Shown one piece after another: positions 1 through 7,816 of a stretch of 7,816 nucleotides of DNA. The DNA lies in assembly GCA_002690625.1 (NCBI GenBank), contig NZFJ01000048.1, positions 1 to 7,816 on the forward strand. The letters are read 5' to 3'. A model generated the notes under the pieces. That model was not told where the DNA came from, did not search any database, and worked only from the letters and a program-made list of their open reading frames with translations. The first letter of the stretch is position 1. Every line of letters starts with the position of its first letter. The translations under genes and the position numbers were made by a program. Source of the stretch: Rickettsiales bacterium. Its GTDB lineage: Bacteria; Pseudomonadota; Alphaproteobacteria; TMED109; TMED131.

Positions 1-541
1 ATAAAATTATTGGAAATAAACTAATCTCATCTGTAATAGAAACCCAACCTATTATAGGAGGTAGTGCTCCGGCTGCTCCTCCAATAACTATATTTTGATA
101 TGTCTTTCTTTTTAACCAAATGGTATATATAAACACGTAAAATAATATAGAAACCGCTAGTAAAAAACCTGCCATTATATTCGAAGACAAAGTCAATAAT
201 AAAATAGATAAAATAGATAAAATTATTCCTAAACTAAGAGCTTCTGCAGGCTCTACTAATCCCATTGGAATTGGTCTATTTTTTGTTCTTTTCATAATTG
301 CATCTATATCTCTATCATACCACATGTTTATACATCCAGCTGCACCAGCTCCCAAAGCTATACTAAACAGGGAAAAAAATGTTAATAAAGGATGATTAGA
401 ATAATACTTTAATGCTAAAACTTGTCCGACTAGTGCAGTAAAAATAGCAAGTGACATTACTCTGGGCTTTAATAATACAAAATAATTGTAGATTGAGCCA
501 TTTTCTGACTCAACCTTTTTATTAAATGTGAAGCTAGACAT
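1..541 (-). CDS. ctaB: Protoheme IX farnesyltransferase (heme O synthase), 3' part cut off by window edge
   Basis: Read on the minus strand from ATG at 541, 180 codons are visible and the C-terminal part lies outside the window; the family is usually about 290-320 residues. It is a UbiA-superfamily integral membrane prenyltransferase that adds a farnesyl group to heme b to make heme O, the precursor of the heme a used by the neighbouring oxidase. Visible hallmarks are LLKPRVMSL near residues 23-31, the Asp-rich prenyl-diphosphate/Mg motif NMWYDRDID (72-80), KRTKNRPIP (84-92), and the conserved block KRKTYQNIVIGGAAGALPP (144-162) followed by IIGW. Several hydrophobic segments fit membrane helices. 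The second Asp-rich motif would be off the edge. It follows ctaD by 9 bases with no clear Shine-Dalgarno sequence, so translation may depend on coupling to ctaD. The synonym cyoE is used when it serves a bo3 oxidase; here the aa3 context favours ctaB. Confidence 0.95.
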   Translation of the reverse strand, partial: MSSFTFNKKVESENGSIYNYFVLLKPRVMSLAIFTALVGQVLALKYYSNHPLLTFFSLFSIALGAGAAGCINMWYDRDIDAIMKRTKNRPIPMGLVEPAEALSLGIILSILSILLLTLSSNIMAGFLLAVSILFYVFIYTIWLKRKTYQNIVIGGAAGALPPIIGWVSITDEISLFPIIL

Positions 542-550
542 TATAAATAT

Positions 551-2179
<1,629 letters not shown>

Positions 2180-3037
2180 TTATTTATTAGCGATTAAATT
2201 ATTTGTTTTTGCATATTTTAATTTAGAATCTTCTACCCACACCTGAAATTCTTTTTCAGATACAACATGGATTTCTATTGGCATAGATTGGTGATTCACT
2301 CCACACAGCTCAGAGCACATGCCATAGTAAATTCCTTCTTTCTCTGCTTTAAACCATGTTTCATTAAGTCTACCTGGCACTGCATCTGTTTTAACGCCAA
2401 ATGCAGGCACAGCCCAACTGTGCAAAACATCTGCGGCAGTTACCTGTACTCTAATTATTTTATTAATCGGTACTACAACCTTAGTGTCTGTTGTAAGCAT
2501 TCTTTTATATGGTTTTTCTTCTTCTAGCTCTTCTTTGCTTTGAACCATAAAGGCTTCATATGAAAAGTTCCCGTTATCAGGATATTCATAACCCCAATAC
2601 CACTGATAGCCTATTGCTTTTATTGTCAAATCTGGTTCAGGAATAACGTCTTGTTTGTATAATAATTTGAATGATGGCACTGCTATAATAATTAATATCA
2701 AAACAGGTATAGCTGTCCATAATATTTCTACCAATGTGTTGTGTACAGTTTTTGAAGGTTTACTATTCTTTTTTTCTGAATATCTATAACATACCCATAC
2801 TAGCAAACCTAAAACAAATAGTGTAATTAATGCCATTATAATTGTAACAAATGCATGCATATTATATACGTCTTGAGCAACTTCCGTTACTGGATTTTGA
2901 AGATCTACACCATAATCCTCTGCTATACCTTTAGGTTCCATTGCGATAAGGGTATGAATGTAAATTGTGGGATAAACCATTAAAGATATTATGAAAGAAA
3001 AAATTATTTTTTTTAACTTATTTGTCATATAAAACAT
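2180..3037 (-). CDS. ctaC: Cytochrome c oxidase subunit II (CuA subunit)
   Basis: This 285-residue subunit accepts electrons from cytochrome c at the binuclear CuA centre and passes them to heme a in CtaD. The N-terminus (about 1-33) is basic then hydrophobic and looks like a cleaved signal peptide without a lipobox Cys. Two transmembrane helices follow, at about 60-83 and 103-125, then the periplasmic cupredoxin domain. The aromatic electron-entry segment is QWYWGYEY (145-152). CuA ligands are all present: H206 (VLHSW), C241, E243 and C245 (CSELC), H249 and M252 (NHQSM). I see no heme c motif (CxxCH), so it is not a caa3-type fusion. A second in-frame ATG lies three codons in (3028), but the AAAGG site favours 3037. 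First gene of the leftward operon, transcribed divergently from the small oxidase gene at 3223. Confidence 0.98.
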   Translation of the reverse strand: MFYMTNKLKKIIFSFIISLMVYPTIYIHTLIAMEPKGIAEDYGVDLQNPVTEVAQDVYNMHAFVTIIMALITLFVLGLLVWVCYRYSEKKNSKPSKTVHNTLVEILWTAIPVLILIIIAVPSFKLLYKQDVIPEPDLTIKAIGYQWYWGYEYPDNGNFSYEAFMVQSKEELEEEKPYKRMLTTDTKVVVPINKIIRVQVTAADVLHSWAVPAFGVKTDAVPGRLNETWFKAEKEGIYYGMCSELCGVNHQSMPIEIHVVSEKEFQVWVEDSKLKYAKTNNLIANK

Positions 3038-3042
3038 AAAAA

Positions 3043-3047
3043 CCTTT
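3043..3047 (-). promoter_or_regulatory. Ribosome binding site of ctaC
   Basis: The minus strand reads AAAGG, then five T's, then ATG at 3037. The 5-base spacing is short but acceptable and selects 3037 over the ATG at 3028, which would sit 14 bases from the same site. Confidence 0.6.
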
Positions 3048-3062
3048 TTTTGAATTACACTT

Positions 3063-3085
3063 TAATTATTTAGCGTAATTATTTA
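3063..3085. repeat. Tandem 10-bp direct repeat in the ctaC leader
   Basis: TAATTATTTA occurs twice, perfectly, separated by GCG (3063-3072 and 3076-3085). The 13-bp period is not a full helical turn. It lies 26-48 bases upstream of the ctaC start, so it would be in the 5' leader or core promoter. The match is seen directly; any regulatory role is a guess, since low-complexity AT sequence produces such repeats by chance. Confidence 0.6.
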
Positions 3086-3174
3086 AAATTTCACTATTTA
3101 TTATTGCTACCATATACAATATAACATTTCTACAAATAATTTATAGTTTATATTACAAAAAAAAAATAAATAAT

Positions 3175-3203
3175 TTGTTTTAAATTTGAAAATTAAGTAT
3201 TGT
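3175..3203 (+). promoter_or_regulatory. Possible sigma70-type promoter for the rightward genes
   Basis: TTGTTT (3175-3180) and TATTGT (3198-3203) are 17 bases apart and each matches four of six consensus bases. Transcription would begin near 3210, giving a leader of only about a dozen bases ahead of the ATG at 3223, which leaves just enough room for the ribosome binding site. In such AT-rich DNA chance matches are common, so this is only a candidate. Confidence 0.25.
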
Positions 3204-3211
3204 AAATAATT

Positions 3212-3216
3212 AAGGA
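3212..3216 (+). promoter_or_regulatory. Ribosome binding site of the small oxidase subunit gene
   Basis: AAGGA lies six bases before the ATG at 3223. A clean Shine-Dalgarno site at ideal spacing is one of the main arguments that this short reading frame is a real gene. Confidence 0.7.
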
Positions 3217-3222
3217 AAAATT

Positions 3223-3354
3223 ATGTCATTTGATGAAAAAAAATACCTAGAAGATCATAAAAAAACTTGGAAGACATTTGTTAATCTTTCAATAAAAGGT
3301 TCTGTTGTAATAGTAATAATTTTAGCTTTAATGGCTATTTTCTTGACTAATTAA
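3223..3354 (+). CDS. Probable aa3-type cytochrome c oxidase subunit IV (43 residues)
   Basis: ATG to TAA encodes 43 residues: a charged N-terminal segment (MSFDEKKYLEDHKKTW), then FVNLSIKGS and one hydrophobic helix at about residues 22-41 ending in FLTN. This matches the layout of the small bacterial aa3 oxidase subunit IV family of alphaproteobacteria (known from Paracoccus): a short hydrophilic start with His, Lys and an aromatic residue, then a single membrane helix. In that family the protein packs against subunits I-III and is not catalytic. The position right beside ctaC, sharing its upstream region, supports the assignment, as does the AAGGA site. It is read in the opposite direction from the oxidase operon. 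The family call rests on pattern and context because the protein is too short for certainty; the alternative is an unrelated small membrane protein. Confidence 0.75.
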   Translation: MSFDEKKYLEDHKKTWKTFVNLSIKGSVVIVIILALMAIFLTN

Positions 3355-3389
3355 ATTTTAAAGTTTTCTAATTTAATAATTAAAATTTA
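3352..3389. repeat. AT-only inverted repeat between the small oxidase gene and uvrD
   Basis: TAAATTTTAA (3352-3361) is the exact reverse complement of TTAAAATTTA (3380-3389), with an 18-base loop. The left arm starts at the first base of the TAA stop codon of the small gene, and the right arm overlaps the TTTAGG ribosome binding site of uvrD. With no G or C in the stem and no following T run, it is a poor terminator candidate. It could weakly mask the uvrD site, or be a chance product of AT-rich sequence. Confidence 0.45.
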
Positions 3390-3391
3390 GG
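3386..3391 (+). promoter_or_regulatory. Ribosome binding site supporting the TTG start of uvrD
   Basis: TTTAGG precedes the TTG at 3400 by eight bases. The same bases contain an in-frame TAG stop (3388-3390), so translation cannot start further upstream. Together these fix the TTG as the start. Confidence 0.55.
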
Positions 3392-3399
3392 TCTTAATA

Positions 3400-5520
3400 T
3401 TGAATATTTTAGATAGTCTCAATAAATCACAAAAAGAAGCTGTAAACTTTTTTCACGGTCCTTTAATAGTTTTAGCTGGAGCAGGAACTGGTAAAACTAG
3501 GGTGCTTACCACTAGATTATCCAAAATTGTTAATGATAAACTTGCATCACCGTATCAAATATTAACTGTAACTTTTACAAATAAAGCAGCAAATGAAATG
3601 AAAAGCAGAGTTGAAAATATTTTAAAAGTAAATACTGCTGGTTGGTGGTTAGGTACTTTTCATTCAATGGGCGCTAGAATATTAAGAAAGCATCCAGAAA
3701 TTGTAGGTCTTAAAAAACAGTTCACAATCATAGATACAGATGATCAATTAAAACTCTTAAAACAAGTTTTATCATTTCATAATATTGAAGAAAAAAGATG
3801 GCCTGCAAAAAATTTAAATTTTATTATTCAGCGGTGGAAAGACAAAGGCTTAAACCCTGAGAATGTAGACTCTGTTGGCAGTGATTTTGCTAATAATAAA
3901 GGAGCTGAATTATATAATACATATCAAAATAGACTGCAAACCTTAAACGCCACTGATTATGGCGATCTTTTATTACAAAATTTAAATATATTTTCTTTAG
4001 AACCAAATATATTAGAGTTATATCAAAATCAATTCCAATATATTTTAGTTGATGAGTATCAAGATACTAACTCATGTCAATACAGTTGGTTAAGAAATTT
4101 AGCAGGTGAAGATAACAAAATATGTGTAGTTGGTGACGATGATCAGTCAATATACTCATGGAGAGGTGCTGAAGTAGCAAACATTCAAAAGTTTGGAAAA
4201 GATTTTAATAATGTAAAAGTTGTAAAACTTGAAAAAAATTATAGATCTAAAGGAAATATTTTAAAAGCAGCTAATTTTCTCATTTCAAAAAATAAGGCCA
4301 GAATGGGGAAAAATTTATGGACTGATGCAAATGATGGAAAAAAAATATCAATTATAAATACATATAACAGCGGAGAAGAAGCAATATACGTAAGCGATAA
4401 AATAGAAGAATTAAAAAATTCAAAAGAAAGTTTAAATTCTTGTGCAATTTTAGTAAGAGCAAGTTACCAAACACGATCTTTTGAAGATAGGTTTATAAAA
4501 ATAGGATTGCCTTATAAAATAATTGGAGGTACTAAATTTTATGAAAGATTAGAAATTAGAGATGCTTTGGCATTTTTTAGAGTAACCTCTAGCGATTACG
4601 ATGATTTAGCCTTTGAAAGAATAATAAATGTTCCTAAAAGAGGCTTAGGCGAAAAATCTATGAGACAAATAGAAGTTTTTGCTAGAAAAAAAGATATTTC
4701 TCTTTTACAAGCAGCTAGAATATTAGTTATTGAAAACTCTTTTGCAGTTAAAACTAATGCTAAATTACTTAGTTTTTTAAAATCCGTAGACAGATGGAGA
4801 GAAAAAATAAATTTATCGGCTCCAGAGTTAGCAAAAATAATTCTTGATGAATCTGGTTATACAGAAATGTGGCAAAATGACAAATCTATTGAAGCTGAAA
4901 CAAGATTGGATAACCTTAAAGAATTAGTTAATGCCTTAAATGAATTTGATGATATAAGATCATTTTTAGAACATATACAATTAGTTATGGACAATGAAAC
5001 CTCCAATGTTAAAGAAACTGTAAATATTATGACTTTTCATGCAGCTAAAGGATTAGAATATAAATATGTCTTTCTACCAGGTTGGGAAGAAGACGTTTTT
5101 CCTAATAGAAGAGCTTTGGAAGAAAGGTTTAATGAAGGTCTTGAAGAAGAAAGAAGGTTAGCATACGTCGGAATTACTAGAGCTAGAGAACAAATTTGGA
5201 TTATACATGCTAATAGCCGAATAATTCATGGTCAATGGTATTACTCTGTACCCTCAAGGTTTATAAGCGAATTACCTAAAGAAAATATTAATTTTATAAA
5301 TACTTATTCAGAAATTAATCAAAATAATTATGAAACTGTAGATGAAAATAAAAAAATCAATTACTCTGAAGAGAATAAAATTTTTAAAGGTACTCAAGTA
5401 TTTCATCAAAAATTTGGTTACGGAATTGTAATTAGCTTGGACGGTGAAAATGTTGAAGTTAAATTTAATAAAACTAATATAAAGAAAGTAAGAGTAGAAT
5501 TTTTATCAACTAATGCATGA
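3400..5520 (+). CDS. uvrD: UvrD/PcrA-type superfamily 1 DNA helicase, TTG start
   Basis: This 706-residue 3'-5' DNA helicase would act in the cytoplasm in nucleotide excision and mismatch repair and in clearing replication or transcription blocks. Motifs appear in family order: Q motif LNKSQKEA (7-14); Walker A AGAGTGKT (26-33, K32); Ia TVTFTNKAANEMKSR (56-70); GTFHSMGARILR (85-96); Walker B/motif II VDEYQDTN (217-224, D218/E219); III VVGDDDQSIYSWRGA (243-257); IV KNYRS (279-283, R282); V VNIMTFHAAKGLEY (541-554); VI RRLAYVGITRARE (585-597, R594/R596). The C-terminus, about 662-702 (G-x-x-V-x-H-x-x-F-G-x-G pattern), is the Tudor-like domain that binds RNA polymerase in PcrA/UvrD. There is no RecB-like nuclease domain. 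The start is TTG: an in-frame stop lies three codons before it and the first internal ATG falls after Walker A. The 45-base gap upstream shows no terminator. Confidence 0.97.
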   Translation: MNILDSLNKSQKEAVNFFHGPLIVLAGAGTGKTRVLTTRLSKIVNDKLASPYQILTVTFTNKAANEMKSRVENILKVNTAGWWLGTFHSMGARILRKHPEIVGLKKQFTIIDTDDQLKLLKQVLSFHNIEEKRWPAKNLNFIIQRWKDKGLNPENVDSVGSDFANNKGAELYNTYQNRLQTLNATDYGDLLLQNLNIFSLEPNILELYQNQFQYILVDEYQDTNSCQYSWLRNLAGEDNKICVVGDDDQSIYSWRGAEVANIQKFGKDFNNVKVVKLEKNYRSKGNILKAANFLISKNKARMGKNLWTDANDGKKISIINTYNSGEEAIYVSDKIEELKNSKESLNSCAILVRASYQTRSFEDRFIKIGLPYKIIGGTKFYERLEIRDALAFFRVTSSDYDDLAFERIINVPKRGLGEKSMRQIEVFARKKDISLLQAARILVIENSFAVKTNAKLLSFLKSVDRWREKINLSAPELAKIILDESGYTEMWQNDKSIEAETRLDNLKELVNALNEFDDIRSFLEHIQLVMDNETSNVKETVNIMTFHAAKGLEYKYVFLPGWEEDVFPNRRALEERFNEGLEEERRLAYVGITRAREQIWIIHANSRIIHGQWYYSVPSRFISELPKENINFINTYSEINQNNYETVDENKKINYSEENKIFKGTQVFHQKFGYGIVISLDGENVEVKFNKTNIKKVRVEFLSTNA

Positions 5521-7288
5521 TACAAACAATATAAAAAAAAGAGTAAATTCCCTTAGGAAAATTATGAAGCTTAAGAATATTGAAGCTTTCTTATTAGAGC
5601 ACGAAGATGAAAGGTTATTAGAGAATACTCCTAAAAACTTTGAAAGATTAAGCTGGATTAGTGGTTTTTCTGGATCTGCAGGATATTTAGTAGTTTCTTT
5701 AAAAAATTTATACTTATTTGTTGATGGTAGGTATACTTTACAAGCTAAAAAACAAACAAAAGACCTAAAAGTTAAAGTTTATAATGTTGCAGAATTCGAT
5801 TTTTTAAAATTTTTAAATTTCTTTAAAAATAAATTAAATAATATTGCTTTAGATCCGAAAACAATTAGTGTTTCAAAATACGAAAAATATAAAGTAGTTT
5901 GTAAAAAAAATAACATAAATATTATTAATTTAAAAACTAATATAGTAGATTTAATTTGGTCTAGGAATACTAAAACTCAGAAAACAGAAAATATTTTTTT
6001 ATTAAGTGATAAAAAAACAGGACTAAATTATAAAAATAAAATCAAACTCGTATTAAAGTTTTTAGACAAACAAAAAGCTAATGCTATTTTTATACAAAAC
6101 AGTGAATCAATTGCATGGCTTCTAAATATAAGAGGTAAAGATCTAGAATATACGCCTGTAGTATTTAGTTTTTCTCTTATAACAAAAAATAAGATTTATA
6201 TTTTTCTGGAAAATAAAAATATACCAATAAATATTAAAAATTCATATGATGCTAAGATTGTTTTTTTTGATATCAAAGATATACCACACATATTAAATAA
6301 AATTAAAAGCAAGAAGCATCTAGCCCTATTAGATCCAATAAGTACTTCTCAAAATTATTACAATTTATTATTAAAAAATTATAAAAAAGTATCTTTTGTC
6401 AATGATCCAATATTAGAATTTAGGTCTGTAAAAAATACAACAGAGATTTATAACTTTAATAAAGCTCATTTACAAGATGGTATTGCCTTGTGTAAATTCT
6501 TATTTTGGGTAAAAAATAAAAAAGAAAGAGATATTACTGAGTTAGATTTAGTACAAAAAATTGAGTTTTTTAGAAAACAATGCTCTGACTATATTTGTAA
6601 ATCTTTTCCAACCATTGCTGGAGCCTCATCAAATGGGGCAATTATTCACTATATTCCTAATGAATTTACAAATAAAAAAATAAAGAAAAATGATATTATT
6701 CTTTTGGATAGTGGTGGACAATACCAAAGTGGTACAACTGATGTTACTAGAACTATTGCAATTGGTAAACCTACTAGTGAACAAATAAAAAATTACACTC
6801 TAGTTTTGAAAGGTCACATTAATTTAAGTATGGCTGTATTTCCTGAAGGTATTTCAGGAAATTATCTTGACGCAATAGCAAGATCATTTTTATGGCAAGA
6901 TGGAAAAGATTTTGCCCACGGCACAGGACATGGAGTTGGTTTTTGCTTAAATGTTCATGAAGGACCATTTAGTATATCCAGTAGAAGTAACATTCCCTTA
7001 AAAAATGGAATGGTTTTTTCAAACGAACCTGGATACTATAAAGAAGGAAGTTACGGTATAAGAATAGAAAACCTAGTTACTACTAAAAAAATTAGCTTAA
7101 ACAAGAAAAACCATTTAAAAGTTAATACATTAACTTTAGCTCCTTATGAAACAAAATTAATTGAAAACAATATGCCTAATAATTCAGAAAAAATGTGGTT
7201 AAATAAATATAATAAAGATTTATTCGACAAGGTATCACCGTATTTAGTAGAAAAAGAGCGTAATTGGTTATACAATATTTGTAAATAG
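5513..7288 (+). CDS. pepP: Aminopeptidase P (Xaa-Pro aminopeptidase), large M24B type
   Basis: This 591-residue cytoplasmic metallopeptidase removes the N-terminal residue from peptides with proline in second place. It has the three-domain layout of the roughly 600-residue aminopeptidase P group shared by many bacteria and eukaryotes: a creatinase-like N-domain starting with RVNSLRKIM and containing WISGFSGSAGYLVV and FVDGRYTLQ (69-77), a second creatinase-like domain (about 160-305), and a pita-bread catalytic domain (about 310-545) followed by a C-terminal extension to WLYNICK. The dinuclear metal (usually Mn) ligands are D399 (LLDSGG), D410 (GTTDVTR), H473 (GTGHGVG), E505 (SNEPGYY) and E519 (RIENLV); H379 and H482 (NVHEGP) fit the catalytic histidines. 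Its first 8 bases overlap the end of uvrD and I see no good ribosome binding site, so translational coupling is likely. The middle domain is especially rich in Lys, Asn and Ile, suggesting relaxed constraint there. Confidence 0.95.
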   Translation: MHDTNNIKKRVNSLRKIMKLKNIEAFLLEHEDERLLENTPKNFERLSWISGFSGSAGYLVVSLKNLYLFVDGRYTLQAKKQTKDLKVKVYNVAEFDFLKFLNFFKNKLNNIALDPKTISVSKYEKYKVVCKKNNINIINLKTNIVDLIWSRNTKTQKTENIFLLSDKKTGLNYKNKIKLVLKFLDKQKANAIFIQNSESIAWLLNIRGKDLEYTPVVFSFSLITKNKIYIFLENKNIPINIKNSYDAKIVFFDIKDIPHILNKIKSKKHLALLDPISTSQNYYNLLLKNYKKVSFVNDPILEFRSVKNTTEIYNFNKAHLQDGIALCKFLFWVKNKKERDITELDLVQKIEFFRKQCSDYICKSFPTIAGASSNGAIIHYIPNEFTNKKIKKNDIILLDSGGQYQSGTTDVTRTIAIGKPTSEQIKNYTLVLKGHINLSMAVFPEGISGNYLDAIARSFLWQDGKDFAHGTGHGVGFCLNVHEGPFSISSRSNIPLKNGMVFSNEPGYYKEGSYGIRIENLVTTKKISLNKKNHLKVNTLTLAPYETKLIENNMPNNSEKMWLNKYNKDLFDKVSPYLVEKERNWLYNICK

Positions 7289-7292
7289 TACT

Positions 7293-7816
7293 ATGAAAAA
7301 AAAACTTGGCATTGCAATTATTTATGGCTCTACTAGAAAAAAAAGAGTTGGAATAAGGTTTGTTAATTTTTTATACAAGCAGATTATAAAGCAAGGACAT
7401 ATTCCATATATAATTGATCCGCTAGAAAAAAAGTTACCTCTTTTAGATAAACGCTTTGATGATTTTGCTATGAAAAATTTACCAAAAAATATTAGTTATA
7501 TACAGAAAATATTAAAAAAATCTGATGCTTTTATAATAGTAAGTGCCGAATATAATCATATGCCTCCTCCAGCGCTGATTAATTTACTCAATTATTATTA
7601 TAAAGAATATGATAGAAAACCTTCTACTATATGCACTTATTCTGTAGGAGATTTCGCAGGAGTAAGGGTACAGAGTCCTTTAAGAGCATTGTTGACTCAA
7701 CTTGGAAGTCCTCCTATAAAAAGTGGTATGTTTCAACCAAAACTTATTGATAATTTTGATGAAAAAGGAGTTCCAAAAAACCCCGAGGATGCAAAAAAAA
7801 AGTTTCTAATTTTTGA
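7293..7816 (+). CDS. NADPH-dependent FMN reductase family protein, 3' end beyond window
   Basis: ATG at 7293 opens a frame of 174 full codons that runs off the window; the TGA at the very end of the window is out of frame. The fold is flavodoxin-like: a first beta strand KLGIAIIYGSTRKKR (4-18) whose GSTR loop binds the FMN phosphate in this family, then SAEYNHMPPPALINLLNYY (84-102, matching the family pattern EYN...P..LKN..D), and TYSVGDFAG (115-123) leading to VQSPLRALLTQLG (126-138), the conserved glycine-rich turn and helix. Members reduce FMN, quinones, azo dyes or chromate with NAD(P)H; the physiological substrate cannot be told here. It starts 4 bases after the pepP stop with no evident Shine-Dalgarno site, so it is probably translated from the same mRNA by coupling. 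Typical members are about 180-200 residues, so little is missing. Confidence 0.88.
   Translation, partial: MKKKLGIAIIYGSTRKKRVGIRFVNFLYKQIIKQGHIPYIIDPLEKKLPLLDKRFDDFAMKNLPKNISYIQKILKKSDAFIIVSAEYNHMPPPALINLLNYYYKEYDRKPSTICTYSVGDFAGVRVQSPLRALLTQLGSPPIKSGMFQPKLIDNFDEKGVPKNPEDAKKKFLIF

Larger units (their letters stand above)
3038..3222. promoter_or_regulatory. Divergent intergenic region between ctaC and the small oxidase subunit gene
   Basis: This region of about 185 bases separates genes read in opposite directions, so it must hold the promoter of the ctaC-ctaD-ctaB operon and probably one for the rightward genes. It is almost entirely A and T. Contents I can see are a 10-bp direct repeat (3063-3072 and 3076-3085), a 6-bp inverted repeat AATTAC/GTAATT (3053-3058 and 3075-3080), and an A10 tract (3157-3166) that could act as a bend or UP-like element. 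No open reading frame, tRNA or terminator hairpin is evident. I could not identify a convincing leftward -35/-10 pair because AT-rich background gives many near matches. Confidence 0.7.

Noticed and set aside
2267..2527. Plus-strand open frame of 86 codons inside ctaC
   Set aside because: It is antisense to the CuA domain of ctaC, and its Cys/His/Phe-rich translation is what the complement of that coding sequence would give; no independent support.
3026..3028. Alternative ctaC start three codons downstream
   Set aside because: The AAAGG site is 5 bases from the ATG at 3037 but 14 from this one; the difference does not affect the mature protein.
3157..3166. A10 homopolymer tract as a phase-variable switch
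   Set aside because: It is not inside a coding frame and similar A or T runs are common throughout this AT-rich window; at most it might affect DNA bending.
3352..3389. Inverted repeat considered as a transcription terminator after the small oxidase gene
   Set aside because: The stem has only A-T pairs, the loop is 18 bases and there is no T run after it, so a stable intrinsic terminator is unlikely.
5517..5519. Alternative pepP start at the ATGA overlapping the uvrD stop
   Set aside because: This ATG is in a different frame and meets a TAA after five codons; the frame from 5513 gives the conserved N-terminal domain.

Overview
The window is a strongly AT-rich, gene-dense piece of bacterial chromosome carrying ordinary housekeeping genes. 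It most resembles a streamlined alphaproteobacterium of the SAR11/Pelagibacterales or a neighbouring marine lineage. The reasons are an A1-type aa3 cytochrome c oxidase with alphaproteobacterial features, a tiny subunit IV-like membrane protein of the kind found with alphaproteobacterial aa3 oxidases, very short intergenic gaps, Lys/Asn/Ile-rich proteins and AT-ending codons. The taxonomic call is inference from composition and protein character. The standard genetic code applies.

Left half, minus strand (3037 down to 1): a cytochrome c oxidase cluster in the order ctaC (subunit II), ctaD (subunit I), ctaB (heme O synthase, cut by the window edge). The gaps are 15 and 9 bases, so this is almost certainly one operon. 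CtaC takes electrons from cytochrome c at CuA, CtaD reduces O2 at heme a3/CuB and pumps protons, and CtaB farnesylates heme b on the route to heme a. All metal and heme ligands that can be checked are present.

Middle (3038-3222): a divergent intergenic region of about 185 bases with no gene. It must hold the ctaC promoter and probably a rightward promoter. It contains a perfect 10-bp direct repeat in the ctaC leader and an A10 tract.

Right half, plus strand: a 43-residue single-helix protein (3223-3354), best read as aa3 oxidase subunit IV; a UvrD/PcrA-type superfamily 1 DNA helicase starting at TTG (3400-5520); a large M24B aminopeptidase P (5513-7288) overlapping the helicase by 8 bases; and the start of an NADPH-dependent FMN reductase family protein (7293 to the window end). 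Spacing suggests that at least the last three genes are co-transcribed and partly translationally coupled.

I found no mobile element, CRISPR array, RNA gene or undescribed system. The observations worth a second look are modest: the small oxidase subunit encoded divergently from the main cox operon, the repeat in the ctaC leader, and the helicase's TTG start with an AT-only inverted repeat over its ribosome binding site.
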